Positions 47,660-56,268 of a stretch of 64,000 nt of DNA are shown here, piece by piece. Position 1 is the stretch's first letter. Every line of letters starts with the position of its first letter. A program made the translations under genes and the position numbers. Under the pieces are notes generated by a model that made no database searches, was not told the DNA's origin, and worked only from the letters and a program-made list of their open reading frames with translations. Source of the stretch: Geminisphaera colitermitum TAV2 (GTDB taxonomy: Bacteria > Verrucomicrobiota > Verrucomicrobiia > Opitutales > Opitutaceae); assembly GCF_000171235.2 (NCBI RefSeq), contig NZ_ABEA03000176.1, positions 62,001 through 126,000 on the forward strand. Reading direction: 5' to 3'.

Positions 47660-48046
47660 ATGCTCGTAATCACGGCGGCTGACGCTGTCCGTTCCGAACT
47701 CAATCTGCCTGCCGATTGGTTTAACACCGGACCCGCCGACGATTCTTTCTTCCTGTTAGGTTTCCCAACCGGAATCGAGGATCGCCTTACAAACCGCTCC
47801 TATGGTCCGGTTCTCACCATCGGGTTTGTCGGCCGCTACGACCAGATTCATTTCAAACTCTATGCCGCTGCCGATCAAGGACCAGGACGCCATGTCGCGG
47901 ACTTGCGCGACCTGAATCCAACCGCTGACGAATTGCTTGCCGCCGCTCGTTGGACCTGCCTGCAGGATCCGTCGGAGGGTTTTCTCTTCGTGCTTTCCGA
48001 TCTCCTCCGCCACTTGGGCCATGCCGACCTTGCTGCTCAACTTTAA
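47660..48046 (+). CDS. C-terminal part of a DUF6036-like nucleotidyltransferase, 5'-truncated
   Basis: 128 residues (ELNLPADWFNTGPADDSFFL; GRYDQIHFKLYAAADQGPGR, HVADLRDLNPT; DPSEGF). They match the second half of DUF6036-type nucleotidyltransferases, whose N-terminal GG-AL...RATRDVDVV catalytic part is absent. Probably inactive. Overlaps the next gene. Confidence 0.65.
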   Translation: MLVITAADAVRSELNLPADWFNTGPADDSFFLLGFPTGIEDRLTNRSYGPVLTIGFVGRYDQIHFKLYAAADQGPGRHVADLRDLNPTADELLAAARWTCLQDPSEGFLFVLSDLLRHLGHADLAAQL

Positions 48047-49082
48047 AAACGAGGCTCGCTCTGCCATCCTCGACCTTCTCTGGCGTCAGTGGATCACGCT
48101 GGGCGTTTCCGGCCATGCCGCCCAGGCATCCGGCAAAGCCATCTTGGATCCCGAGGCGTTGCTCCTCGCGTCAACGACGCTCGGCCGGATGGATGCCCGT
48201 CTTTTCGACGAGATGCTCGACTGGCTTCAGGACCAGGCCGATTGGATCAATCTTCAGCGCCTCGCCCGCCTGCACAAAGACCACGTGCTCGGTGACGCCT
48301 CAATCCTGTCCGTAATCGCGACACGTTTGGCCCGCTTGCCCGCGCACAAAAAATGGAAGGCCATGGAAAAATCGTCCGTCGAGGTTTCTGGCTCCCCTGC
48401 GCCGCTCTTTCCCGAGGATGGACACTTCGGAACCGCGGATCAGGACTTTCTTGCGGGAGGCTGGCTGCGCGGTCCGGTGCGCTATCGCGGCCTGTCCGTC
48501 GCGCCACGCATGGATCACCCCGGCAACTTACTGCTCAAGCTTCGCGCTTTGTTTGGCCGGCAATCGCGCGCCGAGGTCATGGCATGGTTGCTGGCGCACG
48601 AGGCCGGCCACCCCGCCGAAATCGCGCGTCAGATCGGTTACTTCCGCCGGTCCGTTCAGATCACCCTCAACGAACTGGAACGCTCCGGCCATGTCCGGTC
48701 CCTGCGCAAGGGCAGGGAAAAGCATTTTTCACTCCTCGCTGATGAATGGCGCTTCCTTGCCACTTGGCCGATGTCGCAAGGACCGACCTTTCCCGCTTGG
48801 GTGCCTTGGTCCGAAATCTTTAGATTGCTGGAGCAATTGAACGCCTTGCTCAACGACGTGCATCTATCCGCTTCATCACCCGAGTTGCAGGCCATCGAGT
48901 GGCGTCGCCGCCTCGACTATACGTCGCTTGGCCACTCCACGCTACCGGTGCTTTTTTCCCTGCCCATCAATGCTCGTGGCGACGAGGCCCTCATGGCTCA
49001 TTGCGATCGCTTCCGTCAGCTACTCGATCATCTTGGGGCTGGCCCAAACGAAGAGCCAGCTTCGTCGGCGATGCCTCGCTGA
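48021..49082 (+). CDS. HTH-domain protein, partner of the nucleotidyltransferase
   Basis: About 353 residues from MPTLLLNFKNEARS, overlapping the previous gene by 26 bases. Winged-helix region near residues 190-245 (RAEVMAWLLAHEAGHPAEIA, RQIGYFRRSVQITLNELERS). Conserved W and P-rich C-terminus. In such pairs this protein acts as regulator or antitoxin. A run of 11 G lies just after it at 49117-49127. Confidence 0.7.
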   Translation: MPTLLLNFKNEARSAILDLLWRQWITLGVSGHAAQASGKAILDPEALLLASTTLGRMDARLFDEMLDWLQDQADWINLQRLARLHKDHVLGDASILSVIATRLARLPAHKKWKAMEKSSVEVSGSPAPLFPEDGHFGTADQDFLAGGWLRGPVRYRGLSVAPRMDHPGNLLLKLRALFGRQSRAEVMAWLLAHEAGHPAEIARQIGYFRRSVQITLNELERSGHVRSLRKGREKHFSLLADEWRFLATWPMSQGPTFPAWVPWSEIFRLLEQLNALLNDVHLSASSPELQAIEWRRRLDYTSLGHSTLPVLFSLPINARGDEALMAHCDRFRQLLDHLGAGPNEEPASSAMPR

Positions 49083-49342
49083 GGCTCGAATTTCCCAGCG
49101 TAGAGCCATCCCCGCAGGGGGGGGGGGCTGTAAAGTGGTGATTCATTTGATCTTGACTTTTCGTAGTTAAGTCATCACTGATGATTTTTGTCGAATTCAA
49201 TTCGCCAAATCCTGTATCAGCATCAGCGGTGCTCTCACATACTCGTGACTGTGCGCATGGACGCCTCGGAAGTGATTCAAGCCATGCCGACCATGCGGAT
49301 GGCTGTCTAAACCTCATCACCACCCAACAAAATTCCAATCCC

Positions 49343-49756
49343 ATGCGTCCCTTTGAACGAAACCGAAACCTCACCGAAGCCGAGCGCATCCGCCGGATCG
49401 GCGAACTGCTCGTCACCGCTGTCATCCGCTACCGCCACCTCCACCCGGAGGAGTTTGAAAAACCTGCCCGGTTTCCACGTAATCCGGGCCAGAAGGTAGC
49501 AGGTGGATTCGATCCCGCCGACTTCGTTTCCGACGAGTCAGAGAAACGGATACTGCGCTACCTTTCGGTGGTTGGCACGGCATCCCCCAAGGATTTTCAG
49601 GTGGCGCTGGAAATGTCCTCCGCGACAGTTACTCGCAAACTGGTTCGTCTCCGCGCCAGCAATCTTGTAACAGTATCGGGCAAAACAAACGCGGTGCGCT
49701 ATCAACTGGCGCCACCTGAGACTGTGCAGCAAGTCTCCATGCTTAAGGCAGCCTGA
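49343..49756 (+). CDS. MarR/winged-helix protein, unknown role
   Basis: 137 residues from MRPFERNRNLTEAERIRRIG. The C-terminal winged helix DESEKRILRYLSVVGTASPK, then DFQVALEMSSATVTRKLVRL, is clear; the frame extends upstream to 49181. A decayed paralogue at 22154..22465 keeps the segment SDESEKRIL. The gene is single and followed by about 290 AT-rich bases. Confidence 0.7.
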   Translation: MRPFERNRNLTEAERIRRIGELLVTAVIRYRHLHPEEFEKPARFPRNPGQKVAGGFDPADFVSDESEKRILRYLSVVGTASPKDFQVALEMSSATVTRKLVRLRASNLVTVSGKTNAVRYQLAPPETVQQVSMLKAA

Positions 49757-50044
49757 GCCTTCTCCGCATAGCAGAGGGAATCGGTATCCAAAATTCCAAT
49801 AACCCGCTCACAAAACTGATTGAAGTGAAGCCAACCCGGCCACCTCTTCCTCGTTGGAAACGGACATGGAGAAAAACTATTTTAAATACTTGATTCGAAA
49901 CATACGATTTTACCTGGGAAAAATAGCGTAATCAAATATAAGTAACCGTTTAATGCTCGCCTTCCCGACCAACTTGATTGACGGCGATGTTGACGGGTGG
50001 CGAACATCAGGGCTCAACCGCCACTTCGAGCCCAATTACAACCG

Positions 50045-50989
50045 ATGTCCCTGCCTGCATCCGCAGTATCCGCCACCGCCATCCACGCCACGATCCGAGG
50101 CATCGTGGTCAACGCCACGCTGGCTGCCGTCAAGATCGTCACCGGCATCATCGGACATTCCTACGCGCTGATTGCCGATGGCATCGAATCAATCAACGAT
50201 ATCGTGGCGTCAGTCGTGGTGCTGATTTCCCTGAAAGTCTCAAGCAAACCGCCGGACGAGGATCATCCCTACGGCCACGGCAAGGCCGAGCAACTGGGGG
50301 CGCTCTTCTCGGCCATCTCTTTGCTGGCCGCCGGTGCCACGATCGCATTTCAAAGCACCAAAAATCTTTTTTCGCGGCACGAATCGCCCGCGTGGTTCAC
50401 CCTGCCGGTCCTGCTCATCGTGATCGTGACCAAAGAGGTGCTTTCACGCTACGCCCTGAAAAAAAGTGACGAGACTTCCAGTTCCGCGCTCAAGGGCGAC
50501 GCCTGGCATCACCGTTCCGACGCCATCACTTCGGCGGCGGCGTTTTTGGGCATCGTCGTCGCGTTGATCGGAGGGCGCGGATACGAAAAGGCGGACGATA
50601 TCGCCGCCTTGGTCGGCTGCCTTGTGATTGGTTTCAACGGCATCTCGCTCCTGCGCACTGCGCTGCACGAAAACATGGATGGAGCCGCGCCCGCCGAACT
50701 TTTACAGCGGGCGGAATTCGTTGCGAGCCGCGTGCCGCACGTGCGCCGCGTGGAAAAATTGCGCATGAAAAAGAGCGGTCTCGGTTATTTCATGGACCTG
50801 CATGTGCAGGTGAACGGCAGGATGAGCGTGGAGGACGGCCACCGCGTGGCGCACGATGTCAAGGACGCCATTCGCAAGGCGATTCCCCGGATGGACGATG
50901 TTGTCACGCATTTGGAGCCGTATTCCGGACGCGAGCGGTCGCTGACAGAGGGCGGGGCAGGAGACACGCCCTCCCAGGACGCTTCGTAG
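50045..50989 (+). CDS. Cation diffusion facilitator transporter
   Basis: About 314 residues from MSLPASAVSATAIH; the frame is open to 49997. Six-helix CDF domain with ALIADGIESINDI and DHPYGHGKAEQLG in TM2/TM3 and DAWHHRSDAITS in TM5, giving the D-x3-D and H-x3-D metal sites. The C-terminal cytosolic domain follows (FMDLHVQVNGRMSVEDGHRV). It exports divalent cations such as Zn, Fe or Mn in exchange for protons. Confidence 0.92.
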   Translation: MSLPASAVSATAIHATIRGIVVNATLAAVKIVTGIIGHSYALIADGIESINDIVASVVVLISLKVSSKPPDEDHPYGHGKAEQLGALFSAISLLAAGATIAFQSTKNLFSRHESPAWFTLPVLLIVIVTKEVLSRYALKKSDETSSSALKGDAWHHRSDAITSAAAFLGIVVALIGGRGYEKADDIAALVGCLVIGFNGISLLRTALHENMDGAAPAELLQRAEFVASRVPHVRRVEKLRMKKSGLGYFMDLHVQVNGRMSVEDGHRVAHDVKDAIRKAIPRMDDVVTHLEPYSGRERSLTEGGAGDTPSQDAS

Positions 50990-51013
50990 TGCCCATTACA
51001 TTACACCGCTGAC

Positions 51014-51925
51014 ATGTCGTGGCTCCTCGCCAGTTTGTTGTCGTCTTTTTTTCTCGGGTGTTACGACCTGAGCATCAAAAAATCGGTGCAGGGCAACGCC
51101 GTGCTGCCCGTGTTGTTCATCGCCAATCTGTGCAGCGCCCTCGTGTGGGTCGCGCTGATGGCGGGCGATGCGTTGTTGCAGCAGGCGGGGGGGGGAGGGG
51201 AGGGGATGCCGGTGATGCTGCGCGTGGATGCGCTCACGTTCGCGCAGCACCTGCAATTGCTGCTCAAATCGTTCATCGTGGCGTGCTCGTGGATTTGCAG
51301 CTATTTCGCGGTCAAACATCTGCCGGTGTCGATTGCGTCGCCGATCCGGGCCACGGGTCCGATGTGGACGCTGTTCGGCGCGTTGATCGTGCTGGGTGAG
51401 CGGCTGTCGTGGACGGAGGCGGCGGGGGTTTTGATAACGTTGCTGTCGTTCCTCGGCCTGTCGTTTGTGGGGGCGAAGGAGGGCGTGGATTTTCGCCGCA
51501 ACAAGTGGATTTGGTTCCTCGTTTTCGGTACGTTGCTCAACGCGGTGAGCGCGCTTTACGACAAATTTTTGCTGGGGCGGGCGGGGTTCTCGACGGCGAC
51601 GGTGCAGTGTTGGTTTTCGATTTATCTGGCGGTGTTGTTTCTGCCGCTGACGGTGGCGTGGAAGATGCGGTTGTGGGGGCGCAATCCGTTTTTCTGGCGC
51701 TGGAGCATTTTGCTGGTGTCGGCGTTTTTGCTCGTGGCGGATTTTTTGTATTTCGGCGCGCTGCGTGACGAGGAGGCGTTGATCTCGGTCGTGTCGAGTT
51801 TGCGGCGCGGGAGCGTGCTGGTGGCATTCGGGGGGGGGCTATTGTTGTTCGGCGAGAAAAACGGCTGGCAAAAATTTCCCGCCATCCTCGGCGTGCTGAC
51901 CGGCATCGTGCTGACGATTTGCTGA
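51014..51925 (+). CDS. EamA/DMT-family transporter
   Basis: 303 residues, ten hydrophobic helices in two EamA repeats (PVSIASPIRATGPMWTLFGA; LISVVSSLRRGSVLVAFGGG). It lies 24 bases after the CDF gene. Substrate unknown. The codons for GGGGEG and GGGL fall in G8-G9 runs, prone to slippage. Confidence 0.88.
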   Translation: MSWLLASLLSSFFLGCYDLSIKKSVQGNAVLPVLFIANLCSALVWVALMAGDALLQQAGGGGEGMPVMLRVDALTFAQHLQLLLKSFIVACSWICSYFAVKHLPVSIASPIRATGPMWTLFGALIVLGERLSWTEAAGVLITLLSFLGLSFVGAKEGVDFRRNKWIWFLVFGTLLNAVSALYDKFLLGRAGFSTATVQCWFSIYLAVLFLPLTVAWKMRLWGRNPFFWRWSILLVSAFLLVADFLYFGALRDEEALISVVSSLRRGSVLVAFGGGLLLFGEKNGWQKFPAILGVLTGIVLTIC

Positions 51926-51947
51926 CGTCAGATGGATGCCGTTGCTC

Positions 51948-52226
51948 TTATTTTCCGCAACCGCAGCCGGCGCTGCAGCAATGGCCGCCGCTTTCGGCGG
52001 CAGCGGCTGCGCATTCGTCGGCGCGTTCACAACGGGGGGGGGGGGGGGAGGTTGTCACGCGGGTGACGCCGTAAAATCCGAAGCCGCCCGTGATGACACG
52101 CCGCACCGGTCGCCCCGTCTCGGGATGATGGGTGAGCGGCCGGTCGTTCATCGACTGGATTGCCTCAAAGGTCTCCACCGCTTCGGTCGGAGTTTGCGGG
52201 ATGGTCTCGTAGATGTAGGTCGCCAT
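51948..52226 (-). CDS. FmdB-like zinc-ribbon protein
   Basis: 92 residues. MATYIYETIPQ and the central GRPVRRVITGGFG recall FmdB-family regulators; the C-terminus holds a Cys-rich segment CCSAGCGCGK. A run of about 15 G on the plus strand near 52034 encodes prolines in the middle of the protein, so its length is likely to vary between cells. Role unknown. Confidence 0.7.
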   Translation of the reverse strand: MATYIYETIPQTPTEAVETFEAIQSMNDRPLTHHPETGRPVRRVITGGFGFYGVTRVTTSPPPPRCERADECAAAAAESGGHCCSAGCGCGK

Positions 52227-52301
52227 GGTTGTGATTCTAAGCAGGGGGTGAATGTTGCCGCTTCGTGGACGGGCGCAAGCACGAGCGCGCCTCGCGCTCT
52301 G

Positions 52302-52862
52302 TCAGTCGTCGGTTTCCAGGCGGCGCAGGAACATGATGGCGGCTTCACGAAAGCCGTGCCGTTGAAAAAAGGCATGGGCGGATTCGTTGCGGATGCCGGA
52401 TTCGAGGATGACGTTCTCCAGTTCGGCCTGACGCATCTGGCGGATGGAGCCGTCGAGAAGGCGGTGGCCGATGCCGAGGCCACGGTATTTTTCGTTGATG
52501 ACGATGTCCTCGACGATGCCGTAGCGGTGCTTGAGGTCAAAGAGCAGGACCGCCACCCCGACAATGCTGCGGCCACGGGTGGCAACGAGCACGCCGCCTT
52601 CGCCGCGTCGTTGCCGGTGGATGGCACGCCGGATGTCGTCAGCCAGCAGCGAGCGCCGAAAATGCGCCCAGCGCCGGGTGTGGTCCGCCCGGTGCTCAAT
52701 GACTTCCGAGTGCGTGATGTAGTTGGTGTTGGTGTTGGCCTGGATCACCCGGACGATCGCTCGAAGCCGGCGGGCGTTGGTGAGGAAGGCGATGGATACG
52801 GCGTTTCTGTTGATGAGCGCCGGTCTGGTAACTGTGTCCGCGCGGGTGCGGAAAGAGTGCAT
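52302..52862 (-). CDS. GNAT-family N-acetyltransferase
   Basis: About 186 residues. Acetyl-CoA-binding motif A is present (IVEDIVINEKYRGLGIGHRL, RGLGIG being the Q/RxxGxG/A signature), followed by NESAHAFFQRHGFREA. The frame is open to 52919. Substrate unknown. The N-terminal 45 residues are poorly conserved-looking, so the start is uncertain. Confidence 0.83.
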   Translation of the reverse strand: MHSFRTRADTVTRPALINRNAVSIAFLTNARRLRAIVRVIQANTNTNYITHSEVIEHRADHTRRWAHFRRSLLADDIRRAIHRQRRGEGGVLVATRGRSIVGVAVLLFDLKHRYGIVEDIVINEKYRGLGIGHRLLDGSIRQMRQAELENVILESGIRNESAHAFFQRHGFREAAIMFLRRLETDD

Positions 52863-52991
52863 GGTATGGCAGGTATTTGTGAGCGAGCCTGCTGCTGCTG
52901 TGAAAATGAAGGGGCGCACCTTGTCAGTTCCCCGAAAACGAGGCCAGAACGGAGAATATTTTTTTTGAGTAGCAGGGTAACTATTTGTGGG

Positions 52992-53621
52992 TTATGGGGT
53001 TGATTGGTTGGGGGAGGCGGCGAGCCAGCCGTTGGCGACGGTGGTGTCGATGAGTTGCCGGGCATGGTCCCAGATGGCGGCGGAGCCTTCGGCGGCGTGG
53101 GCGCAACGGGCAATGATGTGGTCGCGAGTAACGCCGTGCTCGCGCCATTTGCGCCCTTCGGAGAGGCAGTTGAGGAGGATGGGTTGCACGCGGTCGAGGG
53201 CGGCGGCGAAGCGGGATTCGGGCGTGGCGCGGGACTCGAATTCCTCCCACAGGGCGCGAAAGTCGGCGGCTTGATCTTGGGGGAGCAGGTGGAAGAGGCG
53301 GTCGGCGGCGCGGGTTTCGCGTTCGTGTTGCGTGGCCGCGGCGGCGGTGTCGTAGGCGTAGGTGTCGCCGGCGTCGATTTCCACGATGTCGTGAATGAGG
53401 AGCATCTTGATGACACGGAGGACGTCCACCGGGGTGTTGCTGTGCTCGGCGAGGGTCATGGCCATGAGGCAGATGTGCCAGGAGTGCTCGGCGTCGTTTT
53501 CACGGCGGCGGCTTTGGGTGAGGAGCGACTGGCGAAGGATTTCTTTGAGCTTGTCGGCTTCGATGATGAAGGCGAATTGCCGGGCAAGGCGGGCGTGGAG
53601 CGGGAGCGGGTCTTCTGGCAT
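52992..53621 (-). CDS. HD-domain hydrolase, YfbR/HDDC2-like
   Basis: 209 residues from MPEDPLPLHARLARQ. The HD motif pattern is clear: AEHSWHICLMAMTLAEH, LLIHDIVEIDAGDTY and the distal D. This is the arrangement of 5'-deoxynucleotidases of the HD_3 group. Upstream on the minus strand is a run of about 14 C (53640s) between this start and the OleC-like gene. Probably acts on deoxynucleoside monophosphates. Confidence 0.85.
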   Translation of the reverse strand: MPEDPLPLHARLARQFAFIIEADKLKEILRQSLLTQSRRRENDAEHSWHICLMAMTLAEHSNTPVDVLRVIKMLLIHDIVEIDAGDTYAYDTAAAATQHERETRAADRLFHLLPQDQAADFRALWEEFESRATPESRFAAALDRVQPILLNCLSEGRKWREHGVTRDHIIARCAHAAEGSAAIWDHARQLIDTTVANGWLAASPNQSTP

Positions 53622-53661
53622 GGTGTGCGTGTGTGTGTGGGGGGGGGGGGGGAGGGGGCAA

Positions 53662-55467
53662 TTAGCGTTTGGGGTCGGTTTCGTAGCCGATGGCACCGCT
53701 TTGCGCCCAAGTGGTGAGGGTGAGGCGGTGGATTTTGGCGTTGTGGCGGACGTCAACGGGGAAGCCGGGGTGAAAATAGAAGATTTTTACCGGGATGGGG
53801 CGCGGGCAGGCGAGGGACAGGGCGCGAAGTTCGCGGGCGAGGGTGCGTGCGGCGGCGCTGTCCTTGAGGACGTCGGAGGCGGTGGAGGCAGGTTCGACGA
53901 TAATGGCGGGACGCTGGCGTCCGGCGGGGCCAAGGCCGATCAGGGCAGTGCGGCGGACTTTGGGATGGGCATTGAAGACAGGTTCAATCTGTTCCGTGAA
54001 AAGCGGGCCGTCGATCGTCTCGACGCGCTCGGCCTTGCGTCCGCAAAACCAGAGGCGGCCTTGTTCGTCGAGGTAACCGCAATCTCCCATGCGGTGCCAA
54101 AGGGCGTCGGCGTCCGGGATTTTGGCGTGCGCGGTGGCGTCGGGGAGTCGGTCGTATTCGCGGGTGACGGTGGGGCCGCGGACAATGATTTCGCCGATGG
54201 TGCAGGGGGGGAGTTCGCAGAGGCCGTTGGCGTTGAGGGAGGCAAGGGGGGCGTTGGTGAGGGCGATGATTTTTACTTGGTTGGCGGGGAGCACTCGGCC
54301 CACGCAGGTGCCGGCACCGGCGAGCGTTGCGGCGGCGGTGTCGTTGTTAACTTCTCCGGCTTCGATGCTGGAAATGGGGAGTGCTTCTGTTGCGCCGTAG
54401 GGGCTGTGCAGGGTGCCGTCGGGCAGGAGGGGGGGGAGGGCTTGCCAGAGCCAGGGGGGGACGGGCGCGCCAGCGCAGAGGACGCGGCGGAGGCCGGGCA
54501 GCGTCGTGTGCGTGGCGTGGCAGTGGCGGGCGATTTTGCCCCAAAGGGTGGGGGAGCCGAAGGAGTAGGTGACGTTTTCCTGCAGGATGGCTTGCACGGC
54601 GCGGGCGGGGTCGAATGCGCCGGGGCGGCTGGGGTCGATTTCGGGGACGATGGTGGTGGTGCCGAGCGCGGGGTTGAAGAGCGCAAACACGGGCAGGAGG
54701 GGCAGGTCCACTTCTCCGGGCTGGATGTCGTAGGTGGAGCGGACGAGTTCGACTTGGGCGGCAAACTGGCCGTGCGTGTAAACGACGCCCTTGGGCGCTC
54801 CGGTCGAGCCGGAGGTGAATAGGATGGCGGCGGTCTCGTTGGCGGCGACTTGGGCGCAGGGAAAGGCGGAAGGGGGGGGGGGGGGGGGGCGCGCTTCGCG
54901 CGAACGTCCAACATCCAACGTCGAACGTCCAACGTCCAATGTCGGAATTGGTTCGGCTGCGGGGGGGGGGGGGGAGAGGATTTGAGGTTTGGGATTTGAG
55001 ATTTGAGATTTCCCGGAGAGGCGGGCGGTGGCGCGGCTGGAGGCGGGGACGCGGATTTCGACGGAGCCAAAAGCGCGCCGGAAGATGTGGCTGGCGATGC
55101 GGGCGGCGGGGATGCCGAGGAGGACGCGGGGTCGCGAGTGGGCGACGGCGGCGAGGAAATTTTTGCGTCCCATGCCGGGGTCGATGATGACGGGCACGGC
55201 TCCGAGGCGAAAGAGGGCAAAGGCAGCGGCAATGAGCGGCAGGCCCTGCCGGACCATGACGAGGACGCGGTCGCCTCGAACCACTCCGCGGGACTCAAGA
55301 CGGCGGCACCAGGCGGAGACTTCGGCGTGGAGTTCGGCGAAGGTGAGCGTGAGGTAGTCGATGCGTCCATCGCGGGTGCGGCCTCGCGGGATTTTGAGCG
55401 CGGGGTGCGCGGGCTGGCTGGCAGCCATGAGGTCGAGGTGACGGGCGATGTTGGGCGAGTCGAACAC
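53662..55467 (-). CDS. oleC: OleC-like AMP-dependent ligase with a repeat-derived insertion
   Basis: About 601 residues; GTG at 55467 is preferred because the longer frame would run into a terminator hairpin. Adenylation motifs TSGSTGAPKGVVYTHGQF and YGATEALPIS. ALFNPALGTTTIVPEIDPSR is characteristic of OleC, which converts beta-hydroxy acids to beta-lactones in long-chain olefin synthesis. Between residues about 160 and 225 lies a non-homologous segment (SQISNPKPQI; PTLDVGRSTLDVGRS) flanked by proline runs encoded by long C tracts. The partners oleA, oleB and oleD are not in the window. Confidence 0.82.
   Translation of the reverse strand: MFDSPNIARHLDLMAASQPAHPALKIPRGRTRDGRIDYLTLTFAELHAEVSAWCRRLESRGVVRGDRVLVMVRQGLPLIAAAFALFRLGAVPVIIDPGMGRKNFLAAVAHSRPRVLLGIPAARIASHIFRRAFGSVEIRVPASSRATARLSGKSQISNPKPQILSPPPPAAEPIPTLDVGRSTLDVGRSREARPPPPPPSAFPCAQVAANETAAILFTSGSTGAPKGVVYTHGQFAAQVELVRSTYDIQPGEVDLPLLPVFALFNPALGTTTIVPEIDPSRPGAFDPARAVQAILQENVTYSFGSPTLWGKIARHCHATHTTLPGLRRVLCAGAPVPPWLWQALPPLLPDGTLHSPYGATEALPISSIEAGEVNNDTAAATLAGAGTCVGRVLPANQVKIIALTNAPLASLNANGLCELPPCTIGEIIVRGPTVTREYDRLPDATAHAKIPDADALWHRMGDCGYLDEQGRLWFCGRKAERVETIDGPLFTEQIEPVFNAHPKVRRTALIGLGPAGRQRPAIIVEPASTASDVLKDSAAARTLARELRALSLACPRPIPVKIFYFHPGFPVDVRHNAKIHRLTLTTWAQSGAIGYETDPKR
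54872..55010. repeat. Dispersed-repeat insertion with two long G tracts inside the OleC-like gene
   Basis: Plus strand: about 18 G, then AACGTCCAACATCCAACGTC-type units, about 14 G, then GGTTTGGGATTTGAGATTTG-type units. Both unit types are of the kind scattered between genes. The total keeps the reading frame at the present tract lengths. Confidence 0.7.
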
Positions 55468-55499
55468 GGTGAAACGGGGAACTAGAATAAATGGATAAC

Positions 55500-55530
55500 A
55501 AAAACGCCCGCCGATTTTTTCGGCGGGCGT
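55500..55530 (-). terminator. Rho-independent terminator
   Basis: Minus strand ACGCCCGCCGA-AAAAA-TCGGCGGGCGT followed by a T run, just downstream of the small lipoprotein gene. Confidence 0.85.
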
Positions 55531-55561
55531 CAAAGAATTGGAGAGCGAGCGTGGCTCGATG

Positions 55562-55819
55562 TTAATAGTCGTTGCTGGTGATGAGGCCCCAGCCGAGCGT
55601 GACTTGTGTGCCGCTGGGATTGCCCATGTCGCCCCAAAGCTGATTGGTGTTGCCTTCGATGGTCACGGGCTTGGCGGTTTGGTAGTAACCAGTCTTTACG
55701 GTCACGAGGCCGCCCAGGATATTGGTGGTTTTGCCGGTGCGGGTGGTTTGGGTCGCGCAACCGGAGAGGGTGGCGATGGCTGCACAGAGACCGACGAGCA
55801 GGAGTGCTTTGGATTTCAT
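55562..55819 (-). CDS. Small lipoprotein
   Basis: 85 residues. Signal MKSKALLLVGLCAAIATLSGC with an LSGC lipobox, then a short domain (TTNILGGLVTVKTGYYQTAK; TLGWGLITSNDY). Ends in front of a strong terminator, so it is a separate transcription unit. Function unknown. Confidence 0.8.
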   Translation of the reverse strand: MKSKALLLVGLCAAIATLSGCATQTTRTGKTTNILGGLVTVKTGYYQTAKPVTIEGNTNQLWGDMGNPSGTQVTLGWGLITSNDY

Positions 55820-55967
55820 AGGGGAGCAAATATGAGAGAAGAAGTGCGGACCTTGGGCGGCATTTTAATCTTTGGCAAGCAGGAGATGGGAGAAATTCAC
55901 CCTCTGTTTTGCGTTCGCGTTGTTTTGCTCTGGCGCGCAGGCCATGCCTTTCGCTAACCCCATAAGC

Positions 55968-56255
55968 ATGAGCATGGAATTTGGCTGGTGGGTGCGTCAT
56001 CCCGAAGAGGGGAAATTTCAGGTCCGCGTGATCATCCACGGCGGCAATATTGAGTGGAAACGCAAACAGGGGCACCACACGCCTTGGGAGCCCTATGGTC
56101 CGCCCAGTGAAGTTGACTGGGACAAGCTCATGACCGAGGCGGAGACCCGCCTGCCCCGCCGACTCATGTCGTCAAAGCAGTTCGACGACATCAAGCGTCT
56201 GCGGGCAAAGGCCGGGATGAGCGAGGGACGATGGGCGAAGGGGAATGGGGCGTAG
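55968..56255 (+). CDS. Conserved hypothetical protein
   Basis: 95 residues from MSMEFGWWVRHPEEGKFQVR; the frame is open to 55872 with a weak signal-like stretch. Composition is protein-like and rich in Trp and charged residues (HGGNIEWKRKQGHHTPWEPY). It points toward, and ends 13 bases from, the transglutaminase gene on the other strand. I do not recognise the family. Confidence 0.6.
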   Translation: MSMEFGWWVRHPEEGKFQVRVIIHGGNIEWKRKQGHHTPWEPYGPPSEVDWDKLMTEAETRLPRRLMSSKQFDDIKRLRAKAGMSEGRWAKGNGA

Positions 56256-56268
56256 TCGCAAGGCGATC

